A stretch of DNA of 64,000 nucleotides from the NCBI GenBank assembly GCA_050184295.1, contig JBFXAM010000009.1:1-64000 (forward strand), in the 5' to 3' direction. Below are positions 43,620 to 52,719 of this stretch, in pieces. The position numbers and the translations under genes are program-made. A model generated the notes under the pieces. It did no database searches. It saw only the letters and a program-made list of their open reading frames with translations, and was not told where the DNA came from. The stretch is from JBFXAM01 sp050184295 (GTDB lineage Bacteria; Planctomycetota; Phycisphaerae; UBA1845; Fen-1342). Each line of letters opens with the position of its first letter. Within the stretch, counting starts at the first letter, position 1.

Positions 43620-45083
43620 ATGAGGAAGGCTCCGCACACGCTCGCGTTGACGGTTTCGCGCGGCCCGGTGCGCGTGTCCCGCGCGCTCGCGGCCGCGCGA
43701 CGGCGCGCTCGACCGGTGTGGCGCGCGCCGTTCGCGCCGGGCCGGTGCGCCGCGTTCGTCGTGTGGAGCGCATTCGCCGCGACCGGCTGCGCACCGCTCG
43801 TCGCGCCGGGCAGCGGCGACCTCTCGGTGGCGTCGTCTCATAGCCCGCCGGCGCCGGTCATCGAACGCGCCGCGGCCGCCGACGGCGCCCGCCTCGCACT
43901 CCAGCGCCACGCCGCCAGCGGCGAGCCGGTGTTGCTCATTCACGGGCTGGCGTTCAACGCGAGTTCGTGGGACTTGCCGGCGCGGCAGGGACCGGATTAC
44001 TCGTATCTCAGCCTCGCCTCGTTGCTGCGCGACGCGGGCTATGACGTGTGGCTCGTGAACCTGCGCGGCCACGGCAACGGCGACGACCGCAGCCGCCCGC
44101 CGCCGGGGCAGATGGACTGGACCGTCGACCACTTCGCGCTGTACGACGTTCCCGCGGCGGTGGAGCACGTCGTCGCCGCGACCGGTCGGCGGCCGTTTGT
44201 CATCGCGAGCAGCCTTGGTGCGATGGCGCTGGCGGCGTGGCTGGAGGGAGCGACGCGGGTCGGCGACGGCGCATCCGCCGCGCCGCGTGTCGCCGGCGCG
44301 CCGGCCGCGAGCGCGTCCACGATGATCCGGATTGTGGCCGACGCGGCGCTCGCCGCCGAGCGCCAGGCGCTGCTGAGCGGCGCGGTGTGGGTCGCATTCC
44401 CGGCGGCGCTTCGCTGGCCCGAGTCGCCGATCGACGAAGCCGGTCGCGTCGTCTGGGCCGAGCTGTTCGCCGGGCTGCTCGCGGGGCCCGACGATGCGAA
44501 CGTACTGTTCGAGTCCGCCGCCTACTCGCCGGGGTTGCAGGGCGCGCTCGAGGTCTACGGATCGCTGCCGTTGCGGCTTCTGCGGCCAAGCGACGCGACC
44601 GAGGCGTGGAAGGCGCAGCTTCCGGCGCCGATCGCGGCGTTGATGGAGACGATCAGCAAGCGGCTTTTCGCGCGCGGGGTCGGCGCGGTGAGCATCTTCA
44701 ACGGCGACAGCCCGAGCCGACTCGACGTCGTTCACGCCAACCGGCGGCTCGTGCTCGAGGATGTCGAAGCGGGCGTGCTGCGGCAGATCGCCCGATCGAT
44801 TCGCGCGCGGGCGTTTGTCAGCGAGCTGGGTTCGCCCGCGTGCGTTTATTCGGATCACTACGCGAACATCGCGTTGCCGTCGCTGGTGATCCTCGGCGAC
44901 GCCGATCGCAACGCGCATGCCGCCGTGGCGCGCGCGGCATTCTTCGACATGATCGCGTCGACGGACAAGTCGATCCGCGTGTTCGAGGGCATTGCACACG
45001 CGGAGTTCGAGATGTCGCCGATCGCGACGGAGCGCGTGTATCCTGCGATTCTCCGTTGGCTGGCGGAGCGGGCCGGGCGGTGA
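43620..45083 (+). CDS. Alpha/beta-hydrolase lipoprotein (lipase-like)
   Basis: 487 residues from the ATG at 43620 (AAAGG ten bases upstream). A GTG at 43716 in the same frame would give a more normal signal peptide, so the start is uncertain. The signal ends in the lipobox AATGC. The fold begins with VLLIHGLAFNASSWD (oxyanion turn HG), then WLVNLRGHGNGDD. The nucleophile elbow is IASSLGAMAL, with Ala where the first Gly of GxSxG usually stands. Likely acid and base residues are Asp in VILGDADRN and His in GIAHAEFEM. It is probably an outer-membrane-linked esterase or lipase; the altered elbow makes activity less certain. Confidence 0.75.
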   Translation: MRKAPHTLALTVSRGPVRVSRALAAARRRARPVWRAPFAPGRCAAFVVWSAFAATGCAPLVAPGSGDLSVASSHSPPAPVIERAAAADGARLALQRHAASGEPVLLIHGLAFNASSWDLPARQGPDYSYLSLASLLRDAGYDVWLVNLRGHGNGDDRSRPPPGQMDWTVDHFALYDVPAAVEHVVAATGRRPFVIASSLGAMALAAWLEGATRVGDGASAAPRVAGAPAASASTMIRIVADAALAAERQALLSGAVWVAFPAALRWPESPIDEAGRVVWAELFAGLLAGPDDANVLFESAAYSPGLQGALEVYGSLPLRLLRPSDATEAWKAQLPAPIAALMETISKRLFARGVGAVSIFNGDSPSRLDVVHANRRLVLEDVEAGVLRQIARSIRARAFVSELGSPACVYSDHYANIALPSLVILGDADRNAHAAVARAAFFDMIASTDKSIRVFEGIAHAEFEMSPIATERVYPAILRWLAERAGR

Positions 45084-45315
45084 GCGGCGCGGCGGCTCGG
45101 TGGTTCGTCGGACCCAGGAGCGACGCGCGCAAGTCAGCCGACGCGCTTGCGTCCGTGACTTCACGCACTTGCCGGCGCGGCAGCGCGCCCGCGAAAGCGC
45201 CCGTGTCCGCGCCGGTCTGCGCGGATCACGGCGCAGCGAGCGTGCGGCGCGACCCCGCGCTGCGGGATGCTCCGGCCCGGTGCCCGCGGAGACGACTGCC
45301 ATCCTGGAGCAACGA

Positions 45316-45759
45316 ATGGACCCCTTCCTGCGTGCCGCCATCGACGAAGCCCGCGCGGGTCTCGCCGCGGGTGGCATTCCCATCGGCGCGGTGCTCGTCA
45401 TCGACGACCGCATCATTGGCCGCGGGCACAACCGCCGGGTGCAGCGCGGCTCGGCGATCCTGCACGGGGAAATGGATGCGCTCGAGAACGCCGGACGCCT
45501 GCCCGCCCGCGACTATCGGCGTGCGACGCTCTACACGACGCTCTCTCCCTGCGACATGTGCTCGGGCGCGATTTTGCTCTACAAGATCCCGCGCGTCGTG
45601 ATCGCCGAAAATCGCACGTTCATGGGCGCCGAAGACCTGCTCCGCAGCCGCGGCGTCGAGCTCGTTCGCGATCGCGACGCCGAAGCGGAGTGTTACCAGC
45701 TCATGCAGGAATTCATCCGCCGCTCGCCGCAGCTCTGGAGCGAGGACATCGGCGAGTGA
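45316..45759 (+). CDS. Cytosine deaminase of the fungal FCY1 type
   Basis: 147 residues; GGAG lies eight bases before the ATG. It has the cytidine/deoxycytidylate deaminase zinc site: HGE (His50, proton shuttle Glu52) and SPCDMC (Cys79, Cys82). From memory of the yeast cytosine deaminase FCY1, the match is unusually close: GHN (Asn39) for substrate binding, QRGSAILHGE, TLYTTLSPCDMC, and the C-terminal WSEDIGE, where Trp141 and Asp144 line up with yeast Trp152 and Asp155 that hold the pyrimidine amino group. Spacing matches to within one residue over the whole length. tRNA adenosine deaminases (TadA) lack this C-terminus. It should convert cytosine to uracil in pyrimidine salvage. It stands alone; the kinase gene downstream is convergent. 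Confidence 0.85.
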   Translation: MDPFLRAAIDEARAGLAAGGIPIGAVLVIDDRIIGRGHNRRVQRGSAILHGEMDALENAGRLPARDYRRATLYTTLSPCDMCSGAILLYKIPRVVIAENRTFMGAEDLLRSRGVELVRDRDAEAECYQLMQEFIRRSPQLWSEDIGE

Positions 45760-45810
45760 GCCGCGCCGACGCGCTGCGACCCTGGCGCGGAACGCCGCTC
45801 CCGCAGCCTC

Positions 45811-45834
45811 CGAAGCGCCCGTGCGGGCGTTTCG
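45811..45834. terminator. Hairpin between convergent genes
   Basis: CGAAGCGCCC and GGGCGTTTCG pair with one G-U across a four-base loop, 52 bases after the deaminase stop; TTTCG on the plus-strand side gives a short T-rich end. It is a likely terminator for the deaminase gene. Confidence 0.45.
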
Positions 45835-45976
45835 TATCGATCACGGGCCCGGCCGCGACGTCCACGCGGCGATTGACAGCCCGGTCCATTCAGTACGGCG
45901 TCGCCGAGCCGGAACGACGCGCGGCTGCCGCGGATCGATCGGCCACACCGCGCCCGCCGGGTCACGGATAGACAGC

Positions 45977-48900
45977 TCACTCGTGCGCGTATCGCGATGA
46001 GCGCTGCGGGCCGGCATCCCACACCTTTACGGTGTCGTCCACGCTGCCCGTGACGATCCGCTCGCCGTCGTGGGTCACCGCCACGGCATCCACGCTCCGC
46101 GTGTGCCCGCTCAGCGCGATCGCCTGGCGCCCGCTCTCCACATCCCACAGATACACCACGTCGCCGGCGCCGACGCTGACCAGCCGGTTGCCCTGCGGTA
46201 GAAACGCGACGTCCAGAACGCTGCCGTGGTGGCCCAGCAGCACGCGCGGCGGGTCATCGCGGCTGAGATCCCAGATTCGCACGGTGCGGTCGAGCCCGCC
46301 GGAGGCCAGTCGCCGCCCGTCGCGCGAGAGGTCGAGCGTAAACACGCGACCTTCATGGCCGCGGAGCGTCCGTACTTCCCGGCCGGTGCGTGCGTCCCAG
46401 ATGCTGATGGCGCCGGTCGCGCTGCACGTCGCAAACCACGAGAGGTCCGGCGCGAAGACGATGTCGTACGTCGTCTCCTCGTGCGCCACAAAACTGCGCC
46501 GCAACCGGCCCGTCACGGCATCGTAGATCTCGACGTCGCCGGTCTCGCGCGAAATCGCAACGCGCGTGCCGTCGGGCGAGACCGCGAGTCCGCGCACCCG
46601 CGCACCATCGGCCGAGAATGTGCGGAGCGGCGCACCGGTGTGCACTTCCCACAGATGAACCGCGCCGTCGTATCCCCCCGTCACCAGCGCCCGGTCACTC
46701 GCGGCGAACTCGACCACCGTGGCGTGCTCCGGATGCGCCTGAAACAGCAGCAACAGCTCGCCGTGCCGCGCCGACCAGACGCGCACCTCGCCGTTGCGGC
46801 CGGCCGCCGCGATGCGCTCGCCGTCGGCAGAAAGCGCCACGCGACTTACACCACCGCGGCCCGCAGCCAGCGTGCGCGGCTCCTCGCGCGGCTCCGCGTC
46901 CCAGAGCTTCACTACGCCGTCCACATCGCTGCTGGCGAGGGTCGCGCCATCGGCCGAGAAGGCGACGCCGATGATCTGCGCGCGATGCCCGAGTCGCGTG
47001 CCGCGTTCGACGCCGGTCACCAGATCCCACTCGCGCAGGTCGAGCGCCACGCCGCAGACAAAGCGCCGCCCGTTCGGGGCGACCGCGACGTGGCCGGGGC
47101 GGCTGGGCGGACAATCGACCCGGTGGGTGCAGGCTCCGCACTCCGTATCCCAGATTCGAATGGACGCGTCGATGGAGCGCGAAATCAGCCGCGTTCCGTC
47201 GGGTGCGAGCGTCATCGCCTCGACGCGGTCGGTGTGCCCGGGCCACACGGCCACGCGCCGCGCCGTGCGTGCATCCCAGACCTCCACGTCTCCGCGGTCG
47301 TTGCCGACGGCCAGACGGGTTCCGTCGAGGAATGCGAGCGCGGACGCGCCCCCGTCCGTGCGAATCCGCTGCACCGGCTCGCCCGGGTCGGCGACGTCGT
47401 ATACCTGCACGATCGGCTCGTTGGTCGTGGAAGCGATGGTCTCGCCGGTCGGCGACCACGCCACCAGGGTCGCCCAGGCATTTCCGCGATGCGCCGGCAG
47501 GCGCAGCGGCTCGCCCGGCGCGGCCAGATCCCAGACCTGAATGAAGGGAAAGCGCGTGGCCACGGCAATTCGGCTGTCGCGCGGCGAAAAGGCGACCGTG
47601 TGCGCCATCGAGCCCGTGGCCAGCGTCAGGCGCGCCGTTTCGCGTTCCAGATCCCAGATTCGCACGACCCGGTCATATCCGAAGGACACCAGTTCGCCGG
47701 TGTGCGGCGAGAATGCCACGGCCGCAGTCGCGTCGTGCGCGCGGATCGTTTGGCGGCTCGTGTCGCACTGGCTGACGAGATAGAACCACTCCCAGGCACG
47801 CAGGTCCGTTGGACAGGACGAAAGCAGCTGATCCGCCTGCCGCGTATTGCCGTCGCGCAGCGCGATCTGCGCCACGGCGATCGTGCTCAGGTAGTTGCTG
47901 CGCCGCAGCGCTTCGGCCCGCAGGTCCGCGGCGGCCCGGGCGGTCTCCGCCCGTCGATACAGCAAACCCAGCGCGACGGTGGCCACGCTCGTCAGCACCA
48001 GGAAGCCCAGCAGCGCCCCGGCGGCGAAGCGATGCCGCGCGATCGTCATGCGCAGCACGTACAGCCCGCTCGCCCGCCGCGCCTCGATCGGTTCGCTGTT
48101 CAGATATAGCGCCAGGTCCTTGCGCAGCTCGGCCGCGGACTGATAGCGCCGCGCGCGGTCTTTTTCGAGCGCCTTCAGGACGATCGTCTCGAGGTCGCCG
48201 CGCAGCGTGCGCGAGATGCTCGACAAACGCGGCGGCGGATCCTCGCAGATTCGGCGGGCCAGTTCGAGCGGCGTCGAGCCCGAGTGCGGCAGCCGGCCGC
48301 AGAGCAACTCGAAGAGCAGCACACCGAGCGAATAAACGTCGCTGCGTACGTCGATGTCGCCCGTGTCGCCGCTCAGTTGCTCGGGGCTCATGTACGGAAC
48401 CGTGCCGATGATCTGTCCCGTGAGCGTTTGGGTGGTACGCGGCTCACCCAGGTCGCTGACCCGCGCGACGCCGAAGTCGAGCACCTTCACCTGGGCCGTG
48501 GCGGCACGGACCTTGCGGCGAAACGACGACGACTCCGCGATTGAATCCGCACCGTGCGCGGCGGCGTCCCGGGCGTCGTTCGCCTCGTCGCTGACCAGGA
48601 TGTTCCCGGGCTTCAGATCGCGATGGATCACGCCGCGCTGGTGCGCATGCTGCACCGCGTCGCACACCTGGATCATCAGCGCGAGCCGTGCGCTGAGCGA
48701 GAGCCGCGCCTGCTCGGCGAAACTCTGCAGCGGTTCGCCGTCGATGTATTCCATGACCAGGTACGGCCGGCGCAGCGGCACGCCCCAGTGCAGTTCCTCG
48801 ATAGAGCCCGCCTCGTAGATTCGCGCGATGCCGGGGTGTTGCAGCCGCGCGAGCAACTGCGCCTCGAGCTCGAAGCGGCGAATGGCCTGTCCCGAAGCCG

Positions 48901-49252
48901 CGCCCGGGCGCAGCAGCTTGATCGCGACGCGGCGCCGCGGATTCTCCTGCTCCGCCTCGTAAACGATGCCCATGCCGCCCGCGCCGATCAGGCGCAGAAC
49001 GCGGTAGCTGCCGATGCGCGTGGGTGTCGGCGCCGAGCCGTCGAGCGCTGCCTCGATCGCCTGCGGGCTGAGCAGGGGTGCATCCAGCGGGCTGTGTTGT
49101 TTGCCGTCCGCATGCAGGAGCGCGTCGAGCTGCGCCCGCAGGGTCGAGTCTTCGCCGCAGCTCCGCTCGACAAATCGACGCCGCTGGTCCGCGGGCAACT
49201 GGCAGGCTTCCTGGAACAGCGCCTCGAGCTTTTCCAGTTGCTGCGGGCTCAC
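45977..49252 (-). CDS. Ser/Thr protein kinase with 14 WD40 repeats
   Basis: 1091 residues, starting at the GTG at 49252, which overlaps the sigma factor stop by four bases (GTGA). Residues 1-80 are a helical lead; the kinase domain is about 83-395. It has the glycine loop IGAGGMGIVYEAE, Lys112 in VAIKLL, HRDLKPGNIL, DFGVAR and GTVPYMSPEQ, so all catalytic residues are present. One membrane helix (AGALLGFLVLTSVATVALGL) follows near 430-450. The rest is fourteen WD40 blades ending in VRIWD, VKVWD and similar, enough for two seven-bladed propellers. The kinase faces the cytoplasm, and if the topology is simple the propellers are outside the membrane. This kinase-WD40 design next to a sigma factor is common in planctomycetes. 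Confidence 0.92.
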   Translation of the reverse strand: MSPQQLEKLEALFQEACQLPADQRRRFVERSCGEDSTLRAQLDALLHADGKQHSPLDAPLLSPQAIEAALDGSAPTPTRIGSYRVLRLIGAGGMGIVYEAEQENPRRRVAIKLLRPGAASGQAIRRFELEAQLLARLQHPGIARIYEAGSIEELHWGVPLRRPYLVMEYIDGEPLQSFAEQARLSLSARLALMIQVCDAVQHAHQRGVIHRDLKPGNILVSDEANDARDAAAHGADSIAESSSFRRKVRAATAQVKVLDFGVARVSDLGEPRTTQTLTGQIIGTVPYMSPEQLSGDTGDIDVRSDVYSLGVLLFELLCGRLPHSGSTPLELARRICEDPPPRLSSISRTLRGDLETIVLKALEKDRARRYQSAAELRKDLALYLNSEPIEARRASGLYVLRMTIARHRFAAGALLGFLVLTSVATVALGLLYRRAETARAAADLRAEALRRSNYLSTIAVAQIALRDGNTRQADQLLSSCPTDLRAWEWFYLVSQCDTSRQTIRAHDATAAVAFSPHTGELVSFGYDRVVRIWDLERETARLTLATGSMAHTVAFSPRDSRIAVATRFPFIQVWDLAAPGEPLRLPAHRGNAWATLVAWSPTGETIASTTNEPIVQVYDVADPGEPVQRIRTDGGASALAFLDGTRLAVGNDRGDVEVWDARTARRVAVWPGHTDRVEAMTLAPDGTRLISRSIDASIRIWDTECGACTHRVDCPPSRPGHVAVAPNGRRFVCGVALDLREWDLVTGVERGTRLGHRAQIIGVAFSADGATLASSDVDGVVKLWDAEPREEPRTLAAGRGGVSRVALSADGERIAAAGRNGEVRVWSARHGELLLLFQAHPEHATVVEFAASDRALVTGGYDGAVHLWEVHTGAPLRTFSADGARVRGLAVSPDGTRVAISRETGDVEIYDAVTGRLRRSFVAHEETTYDIVFAPDLSWFATCSATGAISIWDARTGREVRTLRGHEGRVFTLDLSRDGRRLASGGLDRTVRIWDLSRDDPPRVLLGHHGSVLDVAFLPQGNRLVSVGAGDVVYLWDVESGRQAIALSGHTRSVDAVAVTHDGERIVTGSVDDTVKVWDAGPQRSSRYAHE

Positions 49253-49824
49253 GCCTCGCCCTCGGGCCACAAAACCTGGATGAGCCAGGCGCGCGCAAAG
49301 CGCCACTCGCGCGCCGCGGACGCGCGCGAAATCTGAAGCACGTCGGCCGCCTGCTCTTCCGACAACCCGCCGAAGAAACGCAGCTCCACCAGCCGCGCCT
49401 TGCGCTCGCTGAGAGCAGCCAAGCGCTGCAACGCTTCCTCCAGCGCCTCGACATCCACCGGCTCGCGCACCGCCGATCCAACCGCCGCCAGCGTGATACG
49501 CTCCCACCCCGCGCCGCGCTTCTCGCGTGATCGCGAGCGGGCGTGGTCGATCAGCACCTGCCGCATCACCCGGGCCGCGAGCGCCATGAAGTGGGACCGG
49601 TCGCGCGCGTCGACCGGCGAGTCCTGGATCAGCTTGACATAGGCCTCGTGGACCAGCGCGGTGGGTTGCAGCGTGTGATCGGCCGGCTGGTTCCGGAAGT
49701 ATGCCGCCGCCAGGGCGCGCAGCTCCTCGTAAACGAGAGGAAACAATCGCTCGCCGGCCCGGACGTCGCCGCCCGCCAGCGCGCCGACGAGCTCCGTAAT
49801 CTCTTTTCCTGTCGAAGGTTGCAC
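49249..49824 (-). CDS. ECF-type RNA polymerase sigma factor
   Basis: 191 residues from the GTG at 49824 with GGAG seven bases upstream. Region 2 is visible as LFPLVYEELRALAAAYFRN and PTALVHEAYVKLI, and the DRSHFMALAARVMRQVLIDHARSR stretch is typical of the planctomycete ECF family that pairs with Ser/Thr kinases. Region 4 is LSERKARLVELRFFGGLSEEQAADVLQISRASAAREW, a helix-turn-helix for the -35 element. Its stop overlaps the kinase start by four bases, so both are made together. The kinase may phosphorylate the sigma factor or its regulator; no classic anti-sigma gene is adjacent. Confidence 0.9.
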   Translation of the reverse strand: MQPSTGKEITELVGALAGGDVRAGERLFPLVYEELRALAAAYFRNQPADHTLQPTALVHEAYVKLIQDSPVDARDRSHFMALAARVMRQVLIDHARSRSREKRGAGWERITLAAVGSAVREPVDVEALEEALQRLAALSERKARLVELRFFGGLSEEQAADVLQISRASAAREWRFARAWLIQVLWPEGEA

Positions 49825-49996
49825 GCCATCGCTCCAGTGCTTCGGTGTCGAGCATACGTCGCGCCGGCCGCATGCGTCAACGAGAATCGGCGGCCTGTCC
49901 TCCGGGTTTCTGATGCGCCGCGGATGCGGATGGCGTGTATGGGGTTGGCGTTGCTTCACTCCCGAGTTGGTCTGACCCTCCTTCAAGGAGATCAAG

Positions 49997-52267
49997 GTGA
50001 ATCGTGCAATCGTGTCGAGCGCAGTGAGCATCGGGCTCGTCCTCGTCCTGTCGGCCCTGGTCGCCGGGGCCGACCCCGAACGAGATTCGGAGACCGAGAC
50101 CGGGTGGTGGTACTTCACCTCCGCCACCGAGACGCAGATTAATGACCGGCGCGCGCAGGGCTACCGCATCATCAAGCTGGCGGTTGTGGACAACAATCCC
50201 ATGCGCTTCGCGGCCGTCCTGGTGCGGAATACGGGCGAATACTTCAATCCGCAGGACGGCTGGTGGTTCGGGCTGACGTATGCCGAGCTCGAAGACGTTC
50301 TGGACAACCCCGGCGTGCGCGCCACGCAGCTCTATCCGTACCTCAACAGCGACGGAAACCTGCGCTACGCCGTCGTGCTCGTCACCAACACCGGGCAGTA
50401 TGCCAAGGGCTGGTGGTGGGCGCACAACGTCGATGCCCTGGGCATTCTCGGCATCGCCAACGATCACAACATGCGCTTGGTGGCGTGGGAGCGGCGGCCG
50501 AACGAGGGCGCGCGGTTCAGTTGCGTGTTCGTGTCAAACAGCGGCGCCGACGACCGCATGTGGTGGCTGTATCCCGGCGTCTCGCAGGCGACGATCTCCG
50601 ACGCGCTGGCCCAGCACAACGCCCGCATCACCGACCTGACCTACATCGGCAACGGGCAGTTCGACGCGGTGCTCGAGGAACGACAGGGACAACGCTGGTG
50701 GTGGAACTTCGGCTACACCTCGGAGCAGTTGCAGATCCTGTACGGCAACCGGGAAGCGCGGCTGTACGACATCCAGCCCTACGGCAACGGGACCTACGCC
50801 GTGCTGATGATGAATAACGCCAACGCGCTGGAAGAGCGCGTCAGCGCCATCATGCGCGGGATCATGGGCGACGAGAACCTCGTGCCGCTGGGCGCGTCGC
50901 TGAAGCGCGTGAACGGCTCGTACCGCGCCGCGATCCATCACGACCGCATCTTCGATCCGGCCAGCACGATCAAGGTGCTGCACCACGTGCATGCCATGCG
51001 GCAGGTCGCGCTCGGCAACATCGGATTCGCGCAGCTCATCAACGTGAACGGCTTCACCGGCGCCGCCGGCGGCTGCCCGCCGGAAGATCCCGACCAGAAT
51101 GAGGCCCTCGACGACGTGTTGCGGTTGATGATGGAGAACTCCGACAACGTCCGCACCGAGGCGATCAAGGACCGTTTCGGGCAAAACAACATCAACGCCA
51201 CCGCCGACGCACTGAACATGCCCAACACCGAACTGGTGCGGCGCATCGGCTGCGGCGGCGAGCACAACGAGATGACGCTTGAGGATCTGAGCAGTCTGCA
51301 CGAGGAAGTCGTCAACGGCTACGTGAACGGACCGACCGGAGACTGGCGCGACGAGTTCTATGATCTGATGATCAACAGCAACAGCAGCGCCATGACCTAC
51401 GGCGGTGCGGCCGGATACCCCGATGTGGGCGGCATCATCGACGAAGAGGCCGCGGACATCGGTTTGCCGGATGCCAAACGCCTGGCGTTTCGCGCCGCCG
51501 TCGACTTCGCCTCCAAGGGCGGCAGCGTCGGGCTCGACGGCCTGCGGTACCGCTCCGTCTTCGCGTGGTTCAGCCTTCCGTTTATGACCAACGGCGTTGT
51601 CACGCCGCGCGAATTCGTCACCGGCACGTTTGTGGACGGGGCGGTCGACGACACGCTCGCGGCGAACGCGATCAGCGCCGGCGCGAGCGAAATCCTGCGC
51701 GACGAGCTCCGCGCCGCCTTGCTGACTTGGTTCGTCGCGGGCTCGATCGAGCTTTCATCCGCCGCCGGCTTCGAGACCAGCGGCCCGCTGGGCGGCCCGT
51801 TCGCGCCGAACGGTCGCACGTACACCATTTCGAACCCGGGAGACGCGGCCGTGAACTGGCTGGCCAGCGACAATCGCACCTGGGCTCGGATCCTGCCCGC
51901 CGGCGGCAGCCTGCCGGCAGGCGGAAGCTCGCTGGTGACCATCTACACCGACACGCCGATCAATGACCTGTTGCCGGGCGTGTACACGGGCACGGCGACG
52001 TTCACCAATTCGACGAACGGCAACGGCAATGCGAGCCGTTCGATGCTCGTGACGGTGTTTGCGATCCTGGGCGACCTGAACTGCGATGGGGAAGTGAACA
52101 ACTTCGACATCGACCCGTTTGTGCTCGCGCTCACCGACCCGCGCGCGTATGGCGCACTGTACCCAGGGTGTCCGGTCAGCGGCGGCGACATCAACGGCGA
52201 CGGGCAGGTGAACAACTTCGACATCGATCCGTTCATCGAGTGCATCGTGCTGACCGCCTGCCCATAG
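49997..52267 (+). CDS. Secreted serine hydrolase: Trp-rich repeats, class A beta-lactamase-like core, dockerin-like end
   Basis: 756 residues from a GTG with AAGGAG six bases upstream. After a signal peptide (VSIGLVLVLSALVAGA) come about five tandem units of ~50 residues with WWWF/WWWAHN pieces, a Leu-rich helix and a YAVVLVTN strand, like the N-terminal repeats of fungal polyglycine hydrolases and bacterial tandem repeat domain 1. The core has class A beta-lactamase/transpeptidase motifs: SxxK as STIK (Ser323, Lys326), SDN (Ser382-Asn384) and KGG in place of KTG (Lys507). A beta-sandwich domain follows. Two Ca-binding DxNxDGxxN repeats (GDLNCDGEVNNFDIDPF, GDINGDGQVNNFDIDPF) end the protein. 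It is likely a protease, peptidase or peptidoglycan-active enzyme outside the cell rather than an antibiotic-resistance enzyme; the substrate is unknown. Confidence 0.85.
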   Translation: MNRAIVSSAVSIGLVLVLSALVAGADPERDSETETGWWYFTSATETQINDRRAQGYRIIKLAVVDNNPMRFAAVLVRNTGEYFNPQDGWWFGLTYAELEDVLDNPGVRATQLYPYLNSDGNLRYAVVLVTNTGQYAKGWWWAHNVDALGILGIANDHNMRLVAWERRPNEGARFSCVFVSNSGADDRMWWLYPGVSQATISDALAQHNARITDLTYIGNGQFDAVLEERQGQRWWWNFGYTSEQLQILYGNREARLYDIQPYGNGTYAVLMMNNANALEERVSAIMRGIMGDENLVPLGASLKRVNGSYRAAIHHDRIFDPASTIKVLHHVHAMRQVALGNIGFAQLINVNGFTGAAGGCPPEDPDQNEALDDVLRLMMENSDNVRTEAIKDRFGQNNINATADALNMPNTELVRRIGCGGEHNEMTLEDLSSLHEEVVNGYVNGPTGDWRDEFYDLMINSNSSAMTYGGAAGYPDVGGIIDEEAADIGLPDAKRLAFRAAVDFASKGGSVGLDGLRYRSVFAWFSLPFMTNGVVTPREFVTGTFVDGAVDDTLAANAISAGASEILRDELRAALLTWFVAGSIELSSAAGFETSGPLGGPFAPNGRTYTISNPGDAAVNWLASDNRTWARILPAGGSLPAGGSSLVTIYTDTPINDLLPGVYTGTATFTNSTNGNGNASRSMLVTVFAILGDLNCDGEVNNFDIDPFVLALTDPRAYGALYPGCPVSGGDINGDGQVNNFDIDPFIECIVLTACP

Positions 52268-52328
52268 GCCGCGCGGCACGCGGGCCGGGTCGGCAACACG
52301 GACCCGCGCCCAGCAACCGCGCCTTGCG

Positions 52329-52381
52329 AACCCGGGATTGCCAGCCCGCGCATACGAACGCGGGTTTGGCAATCCCGGTTT
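52329..52381. repeat. Imperfect inverted repeat
   Basis: Arms AACCCGGGATTGCCA and TGGCAATCCCGGTTT (52329-52381) pair almost fully around an 8-base loop, in the convergent gap after the serine hydrolase gene. Likely terminator or REP-like. The rest of the 452-base gap (52268-52719) holds no recognised gene. Confidence 0.5.
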
Positions 52382-52719
52382 CGCTACCGCGGGGTCGTCA
52401 GCCGCACCCTGTGACGATGTGTCTCTGGCTGACGAACGGACCACCGGTTGCTGCGCGGTGCGCGACGCGAGCCACGCGTGGGAGCGGTCGTGGAGCGGAG
52501 GATGAGTGCCGCGATGAAGACCGACGCACTTGCCGGCACCGCGGAGTCCGATCGATCCGCGATTCCGAAGCCGGGAAAGACGTGCTGCTCGGAATTCACG
52601 CGGCGCGTACGCTGTCGCGAGGCGCTACCGCGCGGATTCCGCCGTGTCGACGGTGGCGCCGGAGCCCGCGCGCATTGGGATGCGACCGCATGCGGCCGAG
52701 CAGGCGCCGCCGGACCGAC

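Noticed and set aside
49972..49990. CTCCTT..AAGGAG hairpin that could hide the ribosome site of the serine hydrolase gene
   Set aside because: The loop would be one or two bases, too tight to fold.
49997..52267. Antibiotic-resistance beta-lactamase
   Set aside because: Long repeat and dockerin-like parts, KGG in place of KTG, and no resistance context argue for another substrate.
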